A stretch of 11,727 nt of DNA from JBQLZO01 sp052168315 (GCA_052168315.1 JBQLZO010000027.1:1-11727); one strand, 5' to 3'. Shown: positions 1 to 7,313, counted from the stretch's first letter. Made by a program: numbers and translations. The notes: generated by a model from the letters alone, not told the origin.

Positions 1-1
1 C

Positions 2-142
2 GGCGACCAGCTCGTCATGGAGACCGAGGCCCTCAGAACATCATCCCGCTTCGGCGATGTCCAGGCCCGCGCCTTCGTCGCCGGAGAACTCGCCGCCGAG
101 GCCCGCGTCAAGTTCATGATGGTCGACGCCGAGAGCCACTGA
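2..142 (+). CDS. fabZ: 3-hydroxyacyl-ACP dehydratase FabZ, C-terminal end (partial; possibly the end of an LpxC-FabZ fusion)
   Basis: Only the last 46 codons are present; the 5' part lies outside the window. The visible segment starts GDQLVMETEAL and continues FGDVQARAFVAGELAAEA. This matches the C-terminal beta-strands of the FabZ hot-dog fold, where P-G-D-Q-L and V-x-G-x-x-x-A-E-A are typical. FabZ dehydrates 3-hydroxyacyl-ACP in cytoplasmic fatty acid synthesis and competes with LpxA for 3-hydroxyacyl-ACP. The catalytic His and Glu would be upstream and cannot be seen. The lpxA gene about 1.6 kb downstream on the same strand supports the call. In several Bacteroidetes and Planctomycetes fabZ is fused to lpxC; whether that holds here cannot be decided. 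Confidence 0.8.
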   Translation, partial: GDQLVMETEALRTSSRFGDVQARAFVAGELAAEARVKFMMVDAESH

Positions 143-387
143 CCCCGAACCACCGCCCGAAAACCACCGCCAGGGGTCCAGGCCCGCGCCCGCCATCCAA
201 CGAGCCCTCCGACGAGCCACGCGGTGAAATGGCCAGGATCGTGGCAATCCATGTATCAAGCGCGCTCGGGACCGCTCCTGCCGTTGTGCATGCCCAGAAC
301 CATGCGGATTCGCGGCGCAGCACGCAGCGTGCGAGGCGCCCCGTCTCGCAGGGGATGCGGGCGCAATCAAATCAAGAGGAGAACCCG

Positions 388-1629
388 ATGCGATCACCCG
401 GAAACTCAATCTACGCCGCCGCTACAGCCTTCCCGATGCTCGCGGTGGCATCCACGATGGGGCAGGTCCCGGTCTACACCGTCGAACCCATCGCCAACTA
501 CTCCGTCACGACCACCCTCACAAACGCCGGTCCAGCCGGAAATGTGTGCGGATGGCAGGTCATCGCGGGACAGGTCCGCGGATTCGTGGCAAGCGTCGAC
601 CAGCCGCTGTCGTTGCTCCCGCTCCCACCCGGATACATCTCCAGCACCGCGCTGGATGTGAACTCAGACGGAGTGGTCGTCGGCGCCGTGGCGCAGAACA
701 ATTTCCCGTACGACCTCGGCGAGCCCGCGATCTGGACGCCCGACGGCAACGGCGGCTATTCCATCACGATCCCAGAGCAATTCGAGACCCTGCCAAGCCC
801 GCTGGGAGAACTGTCCATCAACGGCGGAATGGCCGTCGGAATCAACGACGATGGCACCATCGTCGGCTGGTCGCGCTACCAGGGATTCCAAGGTGGCCCG
901 GCAACCCAGTTCCAGGTCAGCGGACCCCCCACAAATCTCAACGCGCTCGGCTTCCAGGCAACACCGACAGATCTCAGCGAGACCGGATTGATCTGCGGCG
1001 GCGGGCTGCGCATGGACCTCAACACCGGCGAGATCACGAGCCTCGGTGTGCCCGCTCCCGCGGGCGGCGTCTCGTTCACAGTGGTGTTCGCATACTCGGT
1101 CAACGACGGCGGCCAGGTCGTCGCCGCCGCACGCCGGGCGACCTCCACCAACGACCGCTGGCTCACCTATGTCTACGAAGACGGCACCGGGTGGTTCCCG
1201 CTGAACCCCAACCAGATCCCGTCACCCTTCGTCGGCAGCGTCTACGACAACAACAACCTCAACGATGTGTCGGCCGCCGGCGGCGTGCTCTTCAGGGAGG
1301 AGGACATCCTCGTGCCCGGCTACAACGGGCTGATCGATCCGGCGCTCTCAACCTGGACCGCCGCCATCGGCTTCATTAACGACGATCGTGCCGTGTACAC
1401 GACCGCGACAAACTCCGCGACCGGACAATCCGCGATCGTCCGACTCGCACCCATCACCACCGGATGCGATGAAGACCTGAACGCCGATGGAGTCGTCGAT
1501 TCGGACGACCTCGCCGTGCTGCTCGGAGCATTCGGCAACTCCGACGCCGGTGACATCAACGAAGATGGCTCGACCGATTCGGACGATCTCGGAATGCTGC
1601 TCTCCGCCTTCGGCAGCGCATGCGGTTGA
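388..1629 (+). CDS. Secreted HAF-repeat protein with C-terminal dockerin-like domain
   Basis: 413 aa. The start was chosen because GAGGAG (376-381) lies 6 bp upstream of ATG 388 and a signal peptide follows directly (R2, hydrophobic residues about 8-22, cleavage about 23-26). The open frame continues upstream without a signal sequence. The middle has about five or six spaced repeats of the form (I/V)N-x-D/G-G-x-V-V-G: LDVNSDGVVVG (near 89), VGINDDGTIVG (near 151), YSVNDGGQVVA (near 236), NLNDVSAAGG (near 290), GFINDDRAVY (near 328). These resemble the HAF extracellular repeat family, usually thought to be propeller-like. Residues 360-413 hold two calcium-loop motifs, DLNADGVVDSDD (363-374) and DINEDGSTDSDD (389-400), each followed by an L-(G/A)-x-L-L-x-A-F-G helix: a type I dockerin pattern. 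Cys360 and Cys412 flank it and could form a disulfide. Probably extracellular or on the cell surface; no enzymatic motif is seen. It separates fabZ from lpxA. Confidence 0.85.
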   Translation: MRSPGNSIYAAATAFPMLAVASTMGQVPVYTVEPIANYSVTTTLTNAGPAGNVCGWQVIAGQVRGFVASVDQPLSLLPLPPGYISSTALDVNSDGVVVGAVAQNNFPYDLGEPAIWTPDGNGGYSITIPEQFETLPSPLGELSINGGMAVGINDDGTIVGWSRYQGFQGGPATQFQVSGPPTNLNALGFQATPTDLSETGLICGGGLRMDLNTGEITSLGVPAPAGGVSFTVVFAYSVNDGGQVVAAARRATSTNDRWLTYVYEDGTGWFPLNPNQIPSPFVGSVYDNNNLNDVSAAGGVLFREEDILVPGYNGLIDPALSTWTAAIGFINDDRAVYTTATNSATGQSAIVRLAPITTGCDEDLNADGVVDSDDLAVLLGAFGNSDAGDINEDGSTDSDDLGMLLSAFGSACG

Positions 1630-1777
1630 TCGCGACCCGCCGCGAACGCCCAACGCCCATCGCCCGCTGGGCCGACCGCCCACCGCCGCCGGCACCGGCT
1701 CCGCGTTCCACCGCGCAGGGCCCCGTCCGCGGCGCTATCATGCCGCTGGCTCCCCGCCCTGAGCCTCCAACCGGCCC

Positions 1778-2596
1778 ATGATCCGATCCAGCATCCATCC
1801 AACCGCCATCATCCACCCCAAGGCCGAACTCGGCGAAGGCGTGGTCGTTGGCCCCTACACCGTCGTCGGACAGGGCGTCACCGTCGGCGATGGCACCATC
1901 CTCCACAACCATGTCACCCTCCAGGGCCCCATGACCCTCGGACGCGACAACGAGGTCTTCCCCTACGCCGTCCTCGGCGCAGAACCACAGGACCTCAAGT
2001 ACCAGGGCCTCGACACCGGCCTCATCATCGGCGACCGCAATAAGATCCGCGAGCACTGCACCATCCACCGAGGCACGGAACTCGGCGGATCGTTCACACG
2101 CATCGGCAGCGACTGCCTCTTCATGGTCGCTGTCCACATCGCACACGACTGCACCGTCGAAGACCAGGTCGTCATCGCCAACAACACCATGCTCGGCGGC
2201 CACTGCCTCGTCGAACTCGGCGCCATCATCGCCGGCGGCGTCGGCATCCATCACTACTCCACCGTCGGAACCCTCTCCTTCGTCGCCGGCATGTCCCGCG
2301 TGACCCGCGATGTCCCGCCGTTCACCCTCGTCGAAGGACAGCCCGCCGAGGTCAGAAAGCTCAACACCACCGCCCTCAACCGACGGGGCTGGGATGCCCA
2401 ACGCATCGAACAGCTCAAGGACACCTATCGCGAACTCTTCCGACCCTCCGACGAGCACGCCCCGCCCATGGCCGAGACCATCGCAAACCTCCGCGCCACC
2501 AACCAGCTCTCCGAAGACGCACACCGCCTCATACAGGCCCTCGAAGCCAGCCAGCGCGGCACCTACGGCCGGGCCCTCGACCGCCCCGCCACCTGA
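1778..2596 (+). CDS. lpxA: Acyl-ACP--UDP-N-acetylglucosamine O-acyltransferase
   Basis: 272 aa, close to E. coli LpxA (262). It transfers a 3-hydroxyacyl chain from ACP to the 3-OH of UDP-GlcNAc, the first step of lipid A synthesis, in the cytoplasm. The N-terminus reads IHPTAIIHPKAELGEGV and continues as left-handed beta-helix hexapeptide repeats to about residue 185. The catalytic motif HIAHDC is at 120-125; His123 aligns with the catalytic His125 of E. coli. His142 (LGGHC) and the IHHY motif at 157-160 match other active-site positions. Gly171 aligns with E. coli Gly173, the chain-length ruler, where a small residue goes with longer acyl chains (inference). The C-terminal part (from about 195, NRRGWDAQRIEQLK) fits the helical domain. 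No clear Shine-Dalgarno precedes the ATG. The gene lies downstream of fabZ but is separated from it by the dockerin gene. Confidence 0.96.
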   Translation: MIRSSIHPTAIIHPKAELGEGVVVGPYTVVGQGVTVGDGTILHNHVTLQGPMTLGRDNEVFPYAVLGAEPQDLKYQGLDTGLIIGDRNKIREHCTIHRGTELGGSFTRIGSDCLFMVAVHIAHDCTVEDQVVIANNTMLGGHCLVELGAIIAGGVGIHHYSTVGTLSFVAGMSRVTRDVPPFTLVEGQPAEVRKLNTTALNRRGWDAQRIEQLKDTYRELFRPSDEHAPPMAETIANLRATNQLSEDAHRLIQALEASQRGTYGRALDRPAT

Positions 2597-2970
2597 GCGC
2601 TGCGCCCCCAAGAACAGAACTCCCCGCCGCACCGCCCCCGCGCCATCCGGCGAATGCGCCACTCCGTGTCGTATGCCATCCCACTCTGTGGTCCGAGAAC
2701 CGGATTCCGGCATGGGGAATCCACCAAACGGAAGCGCTAACTCGTGTAAATTTCTTGGTTTCCATCCCATTTCCCGCTTCTCAACCCAGTCCGTTGTGGT
2801 ACGCTCCACAGGTCCCCGTCCAGGGGATCAAGGAGTCACGCCGAACGCCCGCACAGCGTCCGGCGCAGAGAGAGTGCAAAGAGAATTCACGCGGGAACCA
2901 CCCCGCTCGGCCACGGGTTCGCACAGGGACCACGCCGCGCACAAGGGCCCCCGCTCAAGGAGGAGTCGAT
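2597..2970. other. 374-bp gap without a gene, with an AT-richer segment
   Basis: No supportable gene lies between lpxA and the next signal-peptide gene. Positions about 2740-2800 are clearly poorer in G+C than their surroundings (for example GTAAATTTCTTGG at 2745-2757). A promoter for the downstream gene is therefore likely here, but no convincing -35/-10 pair was found. A 7-bp inverted repeat, GGATTCC/GGAATCC (2702-2708 and 2716-2722), has no T-tract. The end of the gap carries a strong Shine-Dalgarno, AAGGAGG at 2958-2964. Confidence 0.4.
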
Positions 2971-3429
2971 ATGCGCACGCTGTTCACAGCGGCCGCGGGC
3001 TTGCTCGCATGCTCGGGCACCGCGTCGGCGGGTCTGTTCTTCATCGACATCACGATGAACAACCCGTCCCTTGATCCATGGAGCTCCGTCGAGTTCAAAA
3101 TCGTCCCCGTCGAAGGCGTCGAGTACGGCCCAGGCGGATTCGGCGATCAGGTCCATTTCTCGCCCGATACCGCCGACTTCTCCACCACCAAACCCTTCTC
3201 CTCCGTCGACCTCGTCAGCGAGTTCGAGGTCCGCTACGACTTCGCGGCCTTCGCCCCCTTCGCAGTCGGCGACACCGAGACATTCACCCTCGGCGTCATG
3301 ATCGAGGAATTCGTGCCCTTCAAGATCCAGCAGTACTTCACCCCGGTCCCCACCCCGGGTGCTGGCGCACTCGCCGGAGTCGCCCTGATCATGGGCTTCG
3401 CCGCACGCCGCCGCAGAAGCATCGCCTAA
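2971..3429 (+). CDS. Small exported protein with VPTPGA-type (PEP-CTERM-like) sorting tail, copy A
   Basis: 152 aa, function unknown. The start at 2971 has a strong AAGGAGG just upstream and opens a clean signal peptide: R2, hydrophobic core, cleavage probably after TASA at residue 20. The frame is open upstream to 2755 but codes for nothing signal-like there. The mature part is rich in Phe, Val, acidic residues and Pro and looks like a beta-sandwich; no catalytic motif is seen. The tail is V126-P-T-P-G-A131, a hydrophobic stretch to about 145, then RRRR at 146-149 and SIA. This has the plan of a PEP-CTERM sorting signal (short motif, transmembrane stretch, basic cluster), which exosortases recognise, but with PTP in place of PEP. 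It resembles the next gene in sequence, especially SVEFKIVP against AVQFRVIP, so the two are probably diverged duplicates. Confidence 0.85.
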   Translation: MRTLFTAAAGLLACSGTASAGLFFIDITMNNPSLDPWSSVEFKIVPVEGVEYGPGGFGDQVHFSPDTADFSTTKPFSSVDLVSEFEVRYDFAAFAPFAVGDTETFTLGVMIEEFVPFKIQQYFTPVPTPGAGALAGVALIMGFAARRRRSIA

Positions 3430-3522
3430 CCACCAACACCCGCCACCGCACGAACAGACCGCACGCATCGCCACCGGACAACGCGCCCAGAAGGCGCCCC
3501 GGACATGAGGAGAGAGACCCAC

Positions 3523-4101
3523 ATGCACCGAACACAGGCAATATCACTCGCGGCCGCCGCCGCCGTCGCCGCGATCGCGGGAGCCGCCAACGCGGCCCTG
3601 TACACGCTCCCCGACATCGAAGCCCAGAACACCGAGCCCAAGGCCGTCTTCCTCAACGACCCCTTCCTCGACGGCGAGCCCGTCAAGTTCGGGCCCGTCG
3701 CCAACTTCACACAGTCCATCTTCAACGGCTCCGGCCTCGACTGGATCGCCGTCCAGTTCCGAGTCATCCCCGATCCCAACGAGACCTACGCCCCCGGTGA
3801 GTTCGAGAACATCTTCTTCGACACCAACACCGCGCCCACCATCAACGGCCAGCCCGCCCCCGGCGGCATCAAGGACTTCGACCTCCTCTACCTCGAAGAC
3901 AACCAGCTCATCCGCTTCGTCTTCGACAACGATGCCCACAACTTCCTCCAGTCGCTCCAGTACAAGTTCACCATCCTCAACGAGAACGACCGCGAGATCG
4001 GCTACGGCATCCAGGTCGCCTTCTTCCCCGTCCCCACCCCCGGCGCCACCGCGCTGCTCGCCGTCGCCGGCATCGGCATGGCAACACGCCGCCGCCGATA
4101 A
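3523..4101 (+). CDS. Small exported protein with VPTPGA-type (PEP-CTERM-like) sorting tail, copy B
   Basis: 192 aa, function unknown. ATG 3523 is preferred over the in-frame ATG 3505 because GAGGAGAG (3507-3514) is then 8 bp upstream and the signal peptide starts directly (MHRTQAISL, cleavage probably after AANA at residue 24). The mature part is acidic and rich in Asn, Asp, Phe and Pro, consistent with an extracellular beta-sandwich. The region around LDWIAVQFRVIPDPNETYAPG aligns by eye with copy A. The tail is V170-P-T-P-G-A175, hydrophobic residues to 188, and a terminal RRRR (189-192). The gene starts 93 bp after copy A and is followed by a hairpin terminator at 4162-4198, so A and B may share a transcript. 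Confidence 0.85.
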   Translation: MHRTQAISLAAAAAVAAIAGAANAALYTLPDIEAQNTEPKAVFLNDPFLDGEPVKFGPVANFTQSIFNGSGLDWIAVQFRVIPDPNETYAPGEFENIFFDTNTAPTINGQPAPGGIKDFDLLYLEDNQLIRFVFDNDAHNFLQSLQYKFTILNENDREIGYGIQVAFFPVPTPGATALLAVAGIGMATRRRR

Positions 4102-4481
4102 CCAGTCAATCGGCCCGGACCCGTCCGTGCCCGCATCCGGAGCCTCTTGGTTCATTCCAAGGAAAGAGGGGCGTGGCCAAAACCCACGCCCCTTTCTCAT
4201 GCGCGCGCCGAAGACCCGGCGCCGCGGCGCGCGATAAACACGCGCCCAACCACCACCAACCGCCCGCGCACACCGCGCACCCCTCCCACATCCACGCCAC
4301 CGCGCCGCGCGCCAGCCCCGAACCCTTGGACCCCGCCCGATCGAACCACATGCTTGGGGGGTCGGCCCGCAGCACATCGGGCCCCAGCACCGTCCGGCGA
4401 AACGCACCGGCACGATCGAAGCGGGACCCACCCGAACCATCGACGCCCTGCCCGCCCGACCAGACACGGAGGAGCCAGAGC
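4102..4481. other. 380-bp gap holding a terminator; no gene
   Basis: No supportable gene. The first half contains the terminator hairpin at 4162-4198. Further on is a 6-bp inverted repeat, GGCCCG (4364-4369) and CGGGCC (4378-4383), of unknown meaning. No convincing promoter was recognised. A promoter for the third exported-protein gene is expected here because the terminator separates that gene from copy B. The gap ends in the strong Shine-Dalgarno GGAGGAG (4468-4474). Confidence 0.35.
4162..4198 (+). terminator. Probable intrinsic terminator after copy B
   Basis: AGGGGCGTGG (4167-4176) pairs perfectly over 10 bp with CCACGCCCCT (4184-4193), with a 7-nt loop CCAAAAC. The outer flanks GAAAG and TTCTC pair partly. 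Only a short T-run (TTTCTC) follows, so termination strength is uncertain. The position 60 bp after the stop of copy B fits a terminator. Confidence 0.6.
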
Positions 4482-5150
4482 ATGAAGCCCACCGCAATCG
4501 CCATCGCCGCCGCCGCCGCCGCATCAACCACCATCGCCGGCGCCGCCTCCGCTTCCATCATCCAGCACCACGAACTCCCCAACGGCGTCTCCAGCGTCTC
4601 CATGGCCAAGGACTCCATGGGCATCTCCGTCGCCGCCAACATCCGCAACTTCAAGTCCAAGACCACCAACGGCACCACCGGCGTCGGCATCGAAGGCGGC
4701 AATGTCACCGGAGAGATCGACGGCTCCGAGTTCATCACCTTCACCTTCGCCCAGCCCGTCCACATCACCGCCCTCCAGATCGGCCAGCTCTACACCGACG
4801 GCAACTTCAACGATGTCGGCGATGAGGCCGCCCGGTTCGACACCTCCGCCGGGTCATTCCTGCTCATCGCAGACACCGCCACCACCGCCGACTGGAACGG
4901 CTTCGGCCTGGCCAGCAACATCTCGCTGGCCAACAACTCCGGCGGCGGCGAGTGGCGCATCGAGGGACAGAACATCTTCGGCGCGCCCATCACCGAATTG
5001 ATCCTCCGCTCCGGATCCGCCGGACCCAACCACACCTTCGGCGACTTCACCTTCGTCGAGCTGTCCTACCAGATGGTCCCAACCCCCGGAGCCGCCACCC
5101 TCACCGCCGTCGGCACCCTCATGATGATCCGCCGCCGCCGCAACAAGTAA
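4482..5150 (+). CDS. Small exported protein with VPTPGA-type (PEP-CTERM-like) sorting tail, copy C
   Basis: 222 aa, function unknown. The start at 4482 follows GGAGGAG (4468-4474) by 7 bp and opens a signal peptide: K2, then an Ala-rich core, cleavage probably after AASA at residue 24. The mature protein is Gly/Ser/Thr/Asn-rich. The stretch ITFTFAQPVHITALQIG and the later ITELILRSGSA look like strands of a jelly-roll or carbohydrate-binding-like sandwich, common in proteins with this kind of tail. No active-site motif is seen. The tail is V199-P-T-P-G-A204, a hydrophobic segment to 216, RRRR at 217-220 and NK. Outside the tail and signal peptide it does not obviously resemble copies A and B. 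It converges on trpB with a shared hairpin between them. Confidence 0.85.
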   Translation: MKPTAIAIAAAAAASTTIAGAASASIIQHHELPNGVSSVSMAKDSMGISVAANIRNFKSKTTNGTTGVGIEGGNVTGEIDGSEFITFTFAQPVHITALQIGQLYTDGNFNDVGDEAARFDTSAGSFLLIADTATTADWNGFGLASNISLANNSGGGEWRIEGQNIFGAPITELILRSGSAGPNHTFGDFTFVELSYQMVPTPGAATLTAVGTLMMIRRRRNK

Positions 5151-5194
5151 TCCTCTCGCGCACCATCCCAACCAATCCCATCCCGACACCACAC

Positions 5195-5225
5195 CGCCCC
5201 CGCGTGCCCAAGGCCCGCGGGGGCG
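5195..5225. terminator. GC-rich hairpin between convergent genes, probably a two-way terminator
   Basis: CGCCCCCGCG (5195-5204) pairs perfectly over 10 bp with CGCGGGGGCG (5216-5225). The loop itself can close further (GCC with GGC around CAA). It lies 44 bp after copy C and 28 bp beyond the trpB stop, between genes that point at each other. On the + strand only TT follows and there is no long T-tract on either side, so the call rests on stem strength and position. Confidence 0.55.
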
Positions 5226-5253
5226 TTCGCATTCCCATCAACACCGCGACCCC

Positions 5254-6570
5254 TCAACCACCCCCGCCCCGGCGCTCCTCCTCCAGCCTCATCAAGATCG
5301 GCATGTCCTTGTCACCCCGCCCGCACAGGTTCACCAAGATCGTCGACCCCGGCTCGCGCATCGCCCACTTCCGCGCGCACGCCAGCGCATGCGATGGCTC
5401 GATCGCCGGCAGGATCCCCTCAAGCCGGCAGCACGCATCCAGCGCCTCCACCGTCTCATCATCCCTCACCGGCTCGTACGACACCCGACCGATCGAACGC
5501 AGGAACGCGTGCTCCGGCCCCACCCCCGGATAGTCCAGCCCCGCCGAGATCGAACGGGTCCCCATCACCTGCCCATCGTCCGTCTGCAGCAGCATCGAGT
5601 ACGCCCCGTGCAGCACGCCGCCCGACCCCGATGCCATCGTCGCCGCGTGCTCGCCCGCCGCAGCACCCACGCCCCCCGCCTCGGCCCCAACAATCCGAAC
5701 CTCCGGATCACCCAAAAACCCGTGAAAGAACCCGATCGCGTTCGAACCGCCCCCCACGCACGCGATCGCGATGTCCGGCAGCCGCCCCGCACGCTCGAGC
5801 ATCTGCGCCCGAGCCTCACGCCCGATCACCGCCTGGAACTCCCGCACCACCCACGGGAACGGGTGCGGCCCCACCGCCGATCCCAGCAGGTAATGCGTCT
5901 CCGTCGGATCGCCCACCCAGTGACGCAGCGCCTCATCGATCGCGCTCCGAAGCGTCGCATCCCCGCTCGACACCGGACGCACCTCCGCGCCCAGCCGCCG
6001 CATCCGCACCACATTCGGCGCCTGCCGCTCCACATCCTTCGCCCCCATGTACACGATGCACGAGAGCCCCACCCGCGCGCACGCCGCCGCCGTCGCAACC
6101 CCGTGCTGCCCCGCGCCCGTCTCCGCCACGATCCGCCGCACACCCATCCGCTGCGCGATCAGCGCTTGACCCAGCGCGTTGTTGATCTTGTGCGCCCCCG
6201 TGTGCGCCAGATCCTCACGCTTCAGCCACACCTCCGCGCCCCACGCCCGCGACAACCCCGCCGCATACCCCAGCGGCGTCACCCGCCCCACCCAGTCCCG
6301 CTGGTGCGCCGCCAGCTCCTCCGCGAACCCCGCATCCGCCAGCGCCGCACGCGCTGCCGACTCGAACCGCTCCAGCGCCGGAATCAGCGTCTCCGGAACG
6401 AACCGACCGCCGAACGCGCCGAACCGCCCCCGCGCATCCGGATACCCGCCCGACAACAGCCGCGCCAGCTCCGCCGCCGCATCCACCCCGCGCGCACCGC
6501 CCAATCCACCACCACCACCACCACCGCCACCGTCATCCGATCGTGCCATCGCATCCTTCCCGGCCATCAT
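5254..6570 (-). CDS. trpB: Tryptophan synthase beta chain
   Basis: 438 aa; makes L-tryptophan from indole and serine with PLP. The PLP lysine is K128 in HKINNALGQ, the catalytic Glu is E150 in AETGAGQHG, and the phosphate-binding loop is GGGSNA. The C-terminal GRGDKD motif is present but preceded by Cys416, where Salmonella TrpB has Ser377 near the PLP ring nitrogen. Conserved sequence starts near residue 48 (GRFGAFGGRFVPETL), so the N-terminus carries an unusual extension with nine consecutive Gly (14-22) encoded by a (CCA/CCG)n run. ATG 6570 is favoured because GGAG lies 7 bp upstream inside the end of trpF; an alternative ATG at 6549 follows GGAAGGA. It is the last operon gene. No trpA follows, although TrpB normally works as an alpha2-beta2 complex. 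Confidence 0.97.
   Translation of the reverse strand: MMAGKDAMARSDDGGGGGGGGGLGGARGVDAAAELARLLSGGYPDARGRFGAFGGRFVPETLIPALERFESAARAALADAGFAEELAAHQRDWVGRVTPLGYAAGLSRAWGAEVWLKREDLAHTGAHKINNALGQALIAQRMGVRRIVAETGAGQHGVATAAACARVGLSCIVYMGAKDVERQAPNVVRMRRLGAEVRPVSSGDATLRSAIDEALRHWVGDPTETHYLLGSAVGPHPFPWVVREFQAVIGREARAQMLERAGRLPDIAIACVGGGSNAIGFFHGFLGDPEVRIVGAEAGGVGAAAGEHAATMASGSGGVLHGAYSMLLQTDDGQVMGTRSISAGLDYPGVGPEHAFLRSIGRVSYEPVRDDETVEALDACCRLEGILPAIEPSHALACARKWAMREPGSTILVNLCGRGDKDMPILMRLEEERRGGGG
6506..6532. repeat. (CCA/CCG) trinucleotide run, nine units, in the trpB 5' end
   Basis: Nine successive CCA or CCG triplets. They encode the glycine tract at TrpB residues 14-22 on the - strand. A length change by whole units keeps the frame, so the tract may vary between strains. 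Confidence 0.9.
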
Positions 6571-6572
6571 CC

Positions 6573-7313
6573 TCAGGCTCCGTTCCGCCCCCGCCCACCA
6601 CCACCCGACAACGCAGCATCCGCCGCGCGCACCGCGCCCACGAACGCCTCGATCAACCCCGCATCCTTCATCCCCGGCGAAGACTCAACCCCCGACGACA
6701 CATCCACGCACCAAGGCCGCACCGCCGCGATCGCCTCACCCACATTCCCCGCATCCAGCCCACCCGCCAGCACGATCCGCGCCCGCCCCCCCCGCCCGCC
6801 GAACGCCCCGCCATCCAGCAGTGCGCCAAGCCGATCGCAATCGATCGCCTCCCCCGCCCCCGACCGCGCACCCTCCACCAGCACCAGCCCATCCCACCCC
6901 GCCAGCGCTTCCATCGAAGCTTCGAACCGCCCATCCATCCGAACCACCGGCAGCCGCCGCCCACGCTCCACCACGCCCAGCGCACCCCCGAAGTCCTCGT
7001 GATCCGACTGGTGGAAATCCACCCCCAGCCCACGCACAGCCGCCCCCACCAAGCCCCGATCCGGCCGACGATACACCGCCACCGTCCGCACCCCGCTCTC
7101 TCCAACCCCGCCCACCAACTCCGCAGCCCGCTCCACCGACACACGCCGCACCGACTCGCTCAGCACCACCCCCACGAAGTCCGCCCCGCTCCGCACCGCC
7201 GCCTCCACATCCTCCGCGCACCGCAGACCGCAGATCTTCACCATCGTCCGCCCCACATCCCCAAGCGCCCCCCCGCCCGCGCCGACATGATCACCGCCCA
7301 TCGACATCATCAT
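6573..7313 (-). CDS. trpF: Phosphoribosylanthranilate isomerase, diverged
   Basis: 246 aa from ATG 7313. This start overlaps the trpC stop as ATGA and has GGAGG (7318-7322) 4 bp upstream, so it is preferred to the more upstream open frame. The enzyme isomerises phosphoribosylanthranilate to CdRP; it is a (beta/alpha)8 barrel. The family start VKICGL is at 25-30 with catalytic Cys28. The SPR-like SVRRVS follows, then ARIVLAGGLDAGNV (about 178-191) and VDVSSGVESSPGMKD (203-217), the phosphate-binding signature. The catalytic Asp of the L-D-x-x-x-GG(S/T)G motif is Glu147 here (VLVEGARSGAG), and the usual VQLHG strand reads VDFHQ. The 23 residues before VKICGL are extra and glycine-rich. The position between trpC and trpB supports the call strongly. 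Confidence 0.92.
   Translation of the reverse strand: MMMSMGGDHVGAGGGALGDVGRTMVKICGLRCAEDVEAAVRSGADFVGVVLSESVRRVSVERAAELVGGVGESGVRTVAVYRRPDRGLVGAAVRGLGVDFHQSDHEDFGGALGVVERGRRLPVVRMDGRFEASMEALAGWDGLVLVEGARSGAGEAIDCDRLGALLDGGAFGGRGGRARIVLAGGLDAGNVGEAIAAVRPWCVDVSSGVESSPGMKDAGLIEAFVGAVRAADAALSGGGGRGRNGA

Noticed and set aside
229..387. Longer N-terminus for the dockerin protein
   Set aside because: The open frame continues upstream, but the Shine-Dalgarno at 376-381 and the signal peptide point to ATG 388; the extension is Arg/Gln-rich and would bury the signal peptide.
1736..1741. TATCAT as a -10 box for lpxA
   Set aside because: No -35-like hexamer at 16-18 bases upstream; a single hexamer is not enough.
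2702..2722. Inverted repeat GGATTCC/GGAATCC as terminator of lpxA
   Set aside because: Seven base pairs but no T-tract, and it lies more than 100 bp after the stop; kept only as a note.
2755..2970. Longer N-terminus for exported protein copy A
   Set aside because: AAGGAGG and a signal peptide define the start at 2971; the upstream stretch has noncoding character.
3483..3497. Hairpin GCGCC/GGCGC between copies A and B
   Set aside because: Five base pairs only, no T-tract; expected by chance in such GC-rich DNA.
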